Assembly: GCF_038396755.1 (NCBI RefSeq)
Contig: NZ_CP149822.1
Location: 1,054,001-1,118,000 of the forward strand
Length of the DNA stretch: 64,000 nt
Reading direction: 5' to 3'
Source of the DNA: Chitinophaga pollutisoli
GTDB lineage: Bacteria; Bacteroidota; Bacteroidia; Chitinophagales; Chitinophagaceae
Shown here piece by piece: positions 54,691 through 61,151 of this stretch. The translations under genes were made by a program, and so were the position numbers. Position 1 is the stretch's first letter. Each line of letters starts with the position of its first letter. The notes under the pieces were generated by a model. The model saw only the letters and a program-made list of their open reading frames with translations, made no database searches and was not told the origin of the DNA.

Positions 54691-55869
54691 TTACTTCAAC
54701 TCTTTTACGGCCAGCCACCAATGGTAAGCGCAGCATACCAGCAATACGGCGATAGCACCCCATTGCGCGGCGGCCGCATCGGAAGCCAGGCCCATGAGCA
54801 GCGGGAAAATCGCCCCGCCGGAAACGCCCATGATCAGAAGTCCCGATACTTCATTCGACCGCTCCGGCATCCGTTGCATGGCAAACGAAAACAGGATGGA
54901 GAAGATATTGGCGCAGGCAAAACCCGCGAGGGCCACACCCACATAGATAAGGGCGGCGTTGTGCGCGAACAGGAGCAAAACCATTGCAGCTACCGCGCCG
55001 ATCGCGGAAATGAGGTAGAAACGGCGGGCAGACCATTTGGCCAGCAATATCGCGCCGAGGAATGTGCCCGTGGTCTTGAATACGAAGTATAAACTGGCCA
55101 CATAACCGGCCTGCTCCAGTTCCATCCCGGTGCGCTCCATCAACAACCGCGGTCCGGATACGTTCAGCCCTACGTCGATGCCTACCAGGGTGAGGATGCC
55201 GGCGAAGTAGAGGAAGATCCGTTTGTCCCCCAGCAGGGCGAAGCACTCCGCGATGGTGGAAGTATTTTCCTTGCGGCCGCCTTCGTGCAGCGGCGTAGCG
55301 CTGAGCCAGAGGAAAGACAATACCGTTATCCCAGCGAAAATGGGGAACAGCACCTGCCAGTTGCCGAACTGCGTACCCGCATATGCAGCGATGATGGGCC
55401 CGAGGAAGGAAGAAACAGCTTTGATGAATTGCCCCGTAGTGAGGCTGCTCGTCAGTTTTTCTTTACTCACCACATTCGTCAGCAGGGGATTGAGCGCCAC
55501 CTGCAGCAGCGTGTTGCCGATGCCCAGCAATGCGAATGCGGAAAGTACGATCGGCAGGGTGTAGGAGATCATGGGCACGAGAAGTCCGATCCCGGTCACC
55601 AGCATACTCAGCTGCACCGTCCGCTTCCTCCCGATCTTGTTCATGAGCATGCCGGTGGGCACGGAAAAGATCAGGAACCAGAGAAACACGGCCATCGGCA
55701 GCAGGTTAGACAAGGTATCGGAAAGCCCGAAATCCTTTTTGACGTAGTTGGTGGCGATGCCTACCACATCCACGAACCCCATGATGAAAAACCCGAACAG
55801 GATCGGCGCCAGCTGTAGTACGCTGGTTTTAGGCTGCCCGGTTTGTATATTGGTCGTTTCTTGCGTCAT
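54691..55869 (-). CDS. MFS sugar permease (FHS/FucP-like)
   Basis: 392-residue inner-membrane protein with 12 predicted helices. LAPILFGFFIMGFVDVVGIA, LWFLIFSVPTGMLMNKIGRK (the MFS loop 2-3 motif) and RSNEVSGLLIMGVSGGAIF place it in the major facilitator superfamily, near glucose, galactose or fucose proton symporters. It lies 18 nt past the GH76 gene, so mannose or a manno-oligosaccharide is the likely cargo. The cargo is inferred from context. Confidence 0.85.
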   Translation of the reverse strand: MTQETTNIQTGQPKTSVLQLAPILFGFFIMGFVDVVGIATNYVKKDFGLSDTLSNLLPMAVFLWFLIFSVPTGMLMNKIGRKRTVQLSMLVTGIGLLVPMISYTLPIVLSAFALLGIGNTLLQVALNPLLTNVVSKEKLTSSLTTGQFIKAVSSFLGPIIAAYAGTQFGNWQVLFPIFAGITVLSFLWLSATPLHEGGRKENTSTIAECFALLGDKRIFLYFAGILTLVGIDVGLNVSGPRLLMERTGMELEQAGYVASLYFVFKTTGTFLGAILLAKWSARRFYLISAIGAVAAMVLLLFAHNAALIYVGVALAGFACANIFSILFSFAMQRMPERSNEVSGLLIMGVSGGAIFPLLMGLASDAAAAQWGAIAVLLVCCAYHWWLAVKELK

Positions 55870-55887
55870 ATGGTGTCAAATGTAGTG

Positions 55888-57057
55888 TTATTGTATGTTC
55901 AACATGGCCATCCGCCCATATAATTCGGCAATGCAGGCTTCGTCGAGCAGCCATTTCGGTTTGACCTTCTCCTCTTTCTTATCGCTCCAGTTATGGTTAA
56001 GCAGGCCAAACTGATCCTTATTTCCCCAGGCATGATCCACCCGGGCGATAATCGCTTTCAGGTATCTGGGATCTTTCTCCACCGCGTATAATGCGGCATA
56101 CCCCCTGAAAAGCACGGCAGCGAACCAGGGCAAGTCGCAAAACTCGCTGCGCAGGCCTTCCTGGGGCTTCCCGAAATAGTGGTACGCGGATTCGGCTGTC
56201 TGCTTCGCGTCGTTGAGATACTGCTGTTTTCCCGTGAATGCGTACAACATCATGGCCGCTTCCAGCATGGAACCGGAATTATACGTGTAGTACACCGGGT
56301 TCACCGCGCCGGTGGCCGTTTTGATATCATTGGCGTACAAGCCCGCGGAGTCACGCAGATGTTTATTCATCCAGTCGTAGAACTTAATCCCCTGCTCCAG
56401 GTAATACGGTTCATTGGTGGCTTTGTAAATCTTGAGGGCCGACAATGTCGCCATTCCGTTGCTGCAAGCGGGCTTCTGGTCGCCGTGCCCTTCCAGCCAG
56501 GTAACACCGCCACCCAAAACGTCCGTCCAGCCGCTCATGATGAAAGTAAAAACTTCTTTGGCTTTGTCGGCATATTCCTTCTTCCCCGTATTCTCAAACG
56601 CTTCCGCATAATCGATCGCCACCAAGCCGTTGTCGTCGTAATACCGGTCCACCTTCTCGAATTTCACCGGGTAAGCCTGGTAACCCGCCGGCTTCCGGGA
56701 AGCGTCGCGGTATTGGTACATCCCCGTCATCACCGAATCCAGGAAAGGGCGATAAGCCGCCTTCTTCCCGGGCATGCGCATGAGCACGACGGTCGACGTT
56801 ACCACGCCGCTGAAAGGCCACAGGTAACTCACTTCTTTTGATTGCACATTGCCATCCTGCATATACGTCAGCGAATCCTTGAACTGCTGCGGGTAATATT
56901 CTGAAAAAAGCCCGTGCTGCGGTACGCGGTACAGCTTCCAGACGCGATGGTACATTTCCTCCGCCCGGCGCTGGTATTCCGCCGGCGACTGCACCTGCTG
57001 CGCCGTGGCAGTCAGCGCCGTGCCGCAAAGCACCGCGCCCAATATCATCCTTTTCAT
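55888..57057 (-). CDS. Secreted GH76 alpha-1,6-mannanase
   Basis: 389 residues with a signal peptide (MKRMILGAVLCGTALTATAQ). GH76 (alpha/alpha)6 barrel: VSYLWPFSGVVTSTV, DRYYDDNGLVAIDYAEAF with the catalytic Asp pair (D141, D142), YTYNSGSMLEAAMMLYAFTG and FAAVLFRGYAALYAVEKDPR. The family cleaves alpha-1,6-mannan backbones of fungal cell walls. It follows a second GH76 by 51 nt across a hairpin. No lipobox, so it is soluble and probably periplasmic. Confidence 0.9.
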   Translation of the reverse strand: MKRMILGAVLCGTALTATAQQVQSPAEYQRRAEEMYHRVWKLYRVPQHGLFSEYYPQQFKDSLTYMQDGNVQSKEVSYLWPFSGVVTSTVVLMRMPGKKAAYRPFLDSVMTGMYQYRDASRKPAGYQAYPVKFEKVDRYYDDNGLVAIDYAEAFENTGKKEYADKAKEVFTFIMSGWTDVLGGGVTWLEGHGDQKPACSNGMATLSALKIYKATNEPYYLEQGIKFYDWMNKHLRDSAGLYANDIKTATGAVNPVYYTYNSGSMLEAAMMLYAFTGKQQYLNDAKQTAESAYHYFGKPQEGLRSEFCDLPWFAAVLFRGYAALYAVEKDPRYLKAIIARVDHAWGNKDQFGLLNHNWSDKKEEKVKPKWLLDEACIAELYGRMAMLNIQ

Positions 57058-57072
57058 AGATCCTTTTTACAT

Positions 57073-57102
57073 GCATGCGTCCCACCCGGGCGGGACGCAT
57101 GC
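57073..57102 (-). other. Intercistronic hairpin between the two GH76 genes
   Basis: GCATGCGTCCC and GGGACGCATGC are perfect 11-nt complements around an 8-nt loop. On the minus strand the hairpin is followed by ATGTAAAAAGG and then the next ATG, not by a T-run. It may stabilise the upstream mRNA or lower expression of the downstream gene. Confidence 0.55.
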
Positions 57103-57108
57103 CGGTGA

Positions 57109-58308
57109 TTATTGTTCGTTCTTCCAGATCGAAAGCCTGGCGTAAATCTCTACCATGCCCACATGCGTCAGCAGGGAATGATACCTGCCCAGGTCGGAAC
57201 CCGACCAGTCTTCGTAAAACTGCTTCGTATCCGGCAGTCGCGCATGCTGCCAAGCGTAATCGACGTTTGCGGCGAGGGTATTGATGTAAGTGGCGTTTTT
57301 ATCGATTTCGTACAGTTCCAGGTAACCACGGAGCAACACGGCGGTAAACCAGGGATCGTGCGGCACGAAGAACTTGCCTAAGTTGGCCACGTTCCGTGTA
57401 AAGATGTTATACGAACCTTCGGCCCATTTCTTTGCATCTTCCAGGTAAGCCGCTTCGCCGGTGATCTTATGCAGCAAGGCCGCATTCTGGATCATGGCGC
57501 CGGAGTTGTACGTCCATTTGGCGTAGTTGATGCTGCCGTCTTTGATCCAGATGGAATTCCAGAAGCCGTTATCCACCGGGTCGAGCATGTATTGTTTCAC
57601 CCAGTTGTACCAGCGTTTGGCGGAAGAGAGGTACGCGTCGTTCTTATCGACTTCATAGAGTTGCAGGGCCAGGGTCGCGGAAAGCGCCGTTACGTTGGTG
57701 GCTTTGATGTAATTGGGATCGTCGGGATTATTCATCACGCCTTCATTCCAATACAAGCCCCCTCCTGCTTCGGTGCTTTCGCCGGAAGCGCAGAAAACAT
57801 AGGCCAACTTCGCGTTGCTGAGCAGCTGCGCGTCCTTCGTCAGCTTGTACGCCTCCAGCATATCGATGCCGGTAATGGCGTTGTCGTCATAGAAACGATC
57901 TGCCAGGCCCTCGCTAAGGGGTACCGACTGGTAAGCGGCCGGTGTCCGGGAAACGTCTTTATACGTCTCCATACCGTTTAGCGTGGCGGTGTAGTATTCG
58001 GCCGCGGTGGCATCGGTATAACCGAGCTGCTTCAGCAGCGTAGCGCCGGTGAACATGGCGGAATACGGCCACAGATAGGCGTAGCGCGGGTCTCCGGGCT
58101 GCGTGGGAAAACTTTCCCTTACGTACACGGTGCCGGCAATGCCGTAATTCTTGTAAATATCGTCCATGGCCTGGCGGGCTTTGAGCTTATAGGTTTGCTG
58201 AACGGAGGAGGTATCTGCGTCCACTTTCACCGGAATATCGTCCCGCTCCTTGTAACAGCCCGTGAAGACAAGCGCCGCTGTGGCTATCATTAATACGAAA
58301 GGTTTCAT
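57109..58308 (-). CDS. GH76 alpha-1,6-mannanase lipoprotein
   Basis: 399 residues. Lipobox ALVFTGCYKERDD (Cys 18), so membrane anchored and probably surface exposed. GH76 barrel: RYAYLWPYSAMFTGATLLK, DRFYDDNAITGIDMLEAYKL with the Asp pair at residues 141-142, WTYNSGAMIQNAALLHKITG and WFTAVLLRGYLELYEIDKNA. One anchored and one soluble copy would split endo cleavage between the surface and the periplasm, as in known yeast mannan loci. It follows the SusE-like gene by 25 nt. Confidence 0.9.
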   Translation of the reverse strand: MKPFVLMIATAALVFTGCYKERDDIPVKVDADTSSVQQTYKLKARQAMDDIYKNYGIAGTVYVRESFPTQPGDPRYAYLWPYSAMFTGATLLKQLGYTDATAAEYYTATLNGMETYKDVSRTPAAYQSVPLSEGLADRFYDDNAITGIDMLEAYKLTKDAQLLSNAKLAYVFCASGESTEAGGGLYWNEGVMNNPDDPNYIKATNVTALSATLALQLYEVDKNDAYLSSAKRWYNWVKQYMLDPVDNGFWNSIWIKDGSINYAKWTYNSGAMIQNAALLHKITGEAAYLEDAKKWAEGSYNIFTRNVANLGKFFVPHDPWFTAVLLRGYLELYEIDKNATYINTLAANVDYAWQHARLPDTKQFYEDWSGSDLGRYHSLLTHVGMVEIYARLSIWKNEQ

Positions 58309-58333
58309 GTAATTGCGTTTAAGGGTTCGGCGA

Positions 58334-59479
58334 TTAGTGAACGGTCAGTTCGTAAGCATAATCTTTCGTTGCGTTCAGTTGCAGTTTGACATCGGCCGAT
58401 TTACCGTCGGATCCTGCGGGATATTTGTACGTGAAATCCCACTGCGAATTATCCACCTGCACCAGTTTGTAATATGCTTCCGGCGTGTTGGCGTCGGGCG
58501 GGGTGGAGTTGGAAGCGTTTACGCTGCCGTAGTACATCACACCTGCTGTTCCGCCCGCGTCCGCTGTCAGGAATTGGAATTTGAAACGGTCGTCCTTCCA
58601 GCTGCCGAAATCATAGTAAGCGATGGGCATGTTCTCGAGCGCCCAGGTACCGTTGCCGGTGTAAGCGAGCGTGCCAACGGTTTTGTTGTACGCAGACGCA
58701 AACAGCCCGACTCCGGTGATCTCGGTCATTTCAGCGGCGGCGTTGGCGAAATCGAGGCGGATGCGATAGATTTTCTCACTGGTTTGTTGGTTTTCGCCAC
58801 CTTCCTGCAGGCGTGTTCCGTTAATGGAATACGTAACCGGGGTGCCGCTGTTGCGGTCTACGAAGGTGAAGGAACCGGCTTTCAGCTGGGTGAATATCTC
58901 GAACACGCCGTCGGCACCCATTTTCATGGCTTGCGCCTGGGCAATGTCATCGCCTCCTTCGGAAGCCGTACCGGTAATGAACACGTTAGAAGGGATCTCT
59001 GTGAATCCGGAAGGCCTTTCCACCACGATGGTACGGGTGGAATCGGCGCGTTTGGCGTTGAGGCCTTTGCTGGCGATCACCGTCCATTGCAGCGTCCCCG
59101 TGCCCGAAGGCTGGATGCCTGCTTTGCTGGCGATGCTGTTGAGCACTTTATGGGAAAGCGCCAGCGCGTTCTGCACGCCGTTGCTATTGGAAGCTACGGT
59201 GTAAATCGGCCGCTGGAAGTCGCCGCCCAGCGTATCGAAAGCTACCTCGTACATTACGAGGCTCCCGTCTTCCGCGCGCGCTGCACTCCATTCAAAGTTC
59301 ACGACCGCGCTGGTGGCGGGTTGAAGCTTGAGATATTTGCCCACTTCCGGGTAGTATAGTTCTTTTACCGTGGAAATGTTGCTGTTGATGGAATTTTCCT
59401 TTTCGCAGGAGCTGAAGCCCCCGATGGCCAGTACCGCGGCCAGCATGCAGGATATGTGGAAGGAGAGAGAACGTATCAT
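58334..59479 (-). CDS. SusE-like outer-membrane lipoprotein
   Basis: 381 residues with a lipobox (LAIGGFSSCEKEN; Cys about 25). The N-terminal domain (about 35-165) has the SusE immunoglobulin-like pattern VNFEWSAARAEDGSLVMYEV and LQWTVIASKGL. The C-terminal part (about 165-381) contains two beta domains of the kind that bind glycans (IPSNVFITGTASEGG; GVGLFASAYN; GTWALENMPIAYYDF). It helps to capture mannan at the surface. It lies 46 nt after SusD. Confidence 0.85.
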   Translation of the reverse strand: MIRSLSFHISCMLAAVLAIGGFSSCEKENSINSNISTVKELYYPEVGKYLKLQPATSAVVNFEWSAARAEDGSLVMYEVAFDTLGGDFQRPIYTVASNSNGVQNALALSHKVLNSIASKAGIQPSGTGTLQWTVIASKGLNAKRADSTRTIVVERPSGFTEIPSNVFITGTASEGGDDIAQAQAMKMGADGVFEIFTQLKAGSFTFVDRNSGTPVTYSINGTRLQEGGENQQTSEKIYRIRLDFANAAAEMTEITGVGLFASAYNKTVGTLAYTGNGTWALENMPIAYYDFGSWKDDRFKFQFLTADAGGTAGVMYYGSVNASNSTPPDANTPEAYYKLVQVDNSQWDFTYKYPAGSDGKSADVKLQLNATKDYAYELTVH

Positions 59480-59525
59480 GTTAAATGCTTTTATAAAATG
59501 TGGAAAAAGTGGAATTCCCCCGCGA

Positions 59526-61130
59526 TCACCAGTTGGGATTGTTCGGCAGGAGGTTTTGGTTCATGTCGATATCTGCTTGCGGAACAGGCCACAGGTAATG
59601 TTTGGCGGCATTGAATACGCGGCGGTCGGCCACCACGTTGGCATTGCCTACTTTCATCCCGTAGAGCGGACCGTTCATCACCGCTTCAGCGATCTTCCAG
59701 CGGCGGATATCAAATACCCGGTCGCTTTCCAGTGCCATTTCGCAACGGCGCTCGCGGCGTACGATATTCACCAGCGCGGCGTTGCCCACACCCGCATAAG
59801 CGGAGAAATTGAGGGCCGCGGGGTCGGTGAAACCGGCGCGTTGACGGATCAGTCGGATCGTTTTGTTCCAGGTGGCTTCGTCCAGCTGGTTTTGCATGGC
59901 TTTCGCCTCGGCGTACATCAGCAGCACGTCGGCATAGCGGATGAGGATGAGGTTGAGGCCGGAATTGTTGTTGCCGTCTGCTGTGCGGTCGTAATATTTG
60001 CGGAAATAATATCCGGTTTTGGATGCGTCCGCCTTGTCCAGCGCGTTATCGCCGGTGCCGGGGGCGGTGCGGATCGTTACGGTTTCGCCGCGTTTGGTCA
60101 TAAAGGAAGATCCGTCGTGGATGATGCTCGCTTCCAGGCGCGGATCGCGGTTGTGGAAGGGATCGTTGGCATCGTAACCGGATTGCGCGTCGTTGATGCC
60201 TTTACCATTCGTCATGATGAAATCATCCACGAGCGACTGGGAAGGCGCCATGCCGCTGATGAGGGTACCTTCGGTGAAGGGGATGAAGAAACGCTGCATC
60301 GAATGCGTCCGGTGTACCGGCACGAATTCCAGGTTCAGGATTACCTCACTGTTATTCTCATTTTGCGCTTCAAATAATCCCGCATAGGAATTAAAAAGCG
60401 TGTACGTACCGTAAGTGCCGTTCATGATCTGCTCCAGCACGCTTGCGGCATCGTTCCATTTGCTTTCGTACAGCAGCACTTTCGCCTTCAGCGCGGCAGC
60501 CGCTCCTTTTGTGATGCGGCCTTTGTCCGTTTCCGGATATTCTGCTTTGGCGGGCAGCGCGCCCACGATTTCATCCAGCTCGGTCAATACATAATTCACC
60601 ACTTCCGCTTTCGGCGAACGCGCGATACGGAAGCTCTCTTCATACGAAATCTCATTTTTGATCAGCGGCACATTGCCGTACCAGTTCACGAGGTGGAAGT
60701 AATGATATGCCCGCACGAAACGCGCTTCGGCGATGTACCGGGATTTCAATCCCCCGTCGAGGCCGGGCACTTTATCGATATTGGCCAGCAGGTTGTTGAC
60801 ATTACGGATCCCTCCGAAATGAAACGCCCACTCCCCTGCCACGCGGTTGGTCCTCCCGTCGTACGCGCCCGCGGCGATGCTCTGTGCCTGCCCGCCATTC
60901 ACGGAGCTGGAGCTGAAAGCATTGTCGCTCAGGCTTTCGTTGAAGAAGAAGTAGTCGGAAGAATACATCCCTGCGTATACGTTATTCAGGCTATTCTCCG
61001 CGGCATCCGGCTTTTCCCAGAAGGTGAGGTCGGTGTCCTGGTAGGAAGGGCCCAGATCGAGCTTCTTGCACCCCGCCGTCCCCAGCAGGAGCGCCCCCAG
61101 CACTATAGAACAATATTTGCTAATCCTCAT
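59526..61130 (-). CDS. SusD/RagB-family lipoprotein
   Basis: 534 residues. Lipobox ALLLGTAGCKKLDLG. SusD hallmarks: WAFHFGGIRNVNNLLANIDK, EARFVRAYHYFHLVNWYGNV, LILIRYADVLLMYAEAKAMQ and RRERRCEMALESDRVFDIRR, ending WPVPQADIDMNQNLLPNNPNW. It pairs with the SusC gene 21 nt upstream. Confidence 0.94.
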   Translation of the reverse strand: MRISKYCSIVLGALLLGTAGCKKLDLGPSYQDTDLTFWEKPDAAENSLNNVYAGMYSSDYFFFNESLSDNAFSSSSVNGGQAQSIAAGAYDGRTNRVAGEWAFHFGGIRNVNNLLANIDKVPGLDGGLKSRYIAEARFVRAYHYFHLVNWYGNVPLIKNEISYEESFRIARSPKAEVVNYVLTELDEIVGALPAKAEYPETDKGRITKGAAAALKAKVLLYESKWNDAASVLEQIMNGTYGTYTLFNSYAGLFEAQNENNSEVILNLEFVPVHRTHSMQRFFIPFTEGTLISGMAPSQSLVDDFIMTNGKGINDAQSGYDANDPFHNRDPRLEASIIHDGSSFMTKRGETVTIRTAPGTGDNALDKADASKTGYYFRKYYDRTADGNNNSGLNLILIRYADVLLMYAEAKAMQNQLDEATWNKTIRLIRQRAGFTDPAALNFSAYAGVGNAALVNIVRRERRCEMALESDRVFDIRRWKIAEAVMNGPLYGMKVGNANVVADRRVFNAAKHYLWPVPQADIDMNQNLLPNNPNW

Positions 61131-61151
61131 ATTTCGATCATTTAAACGTGG

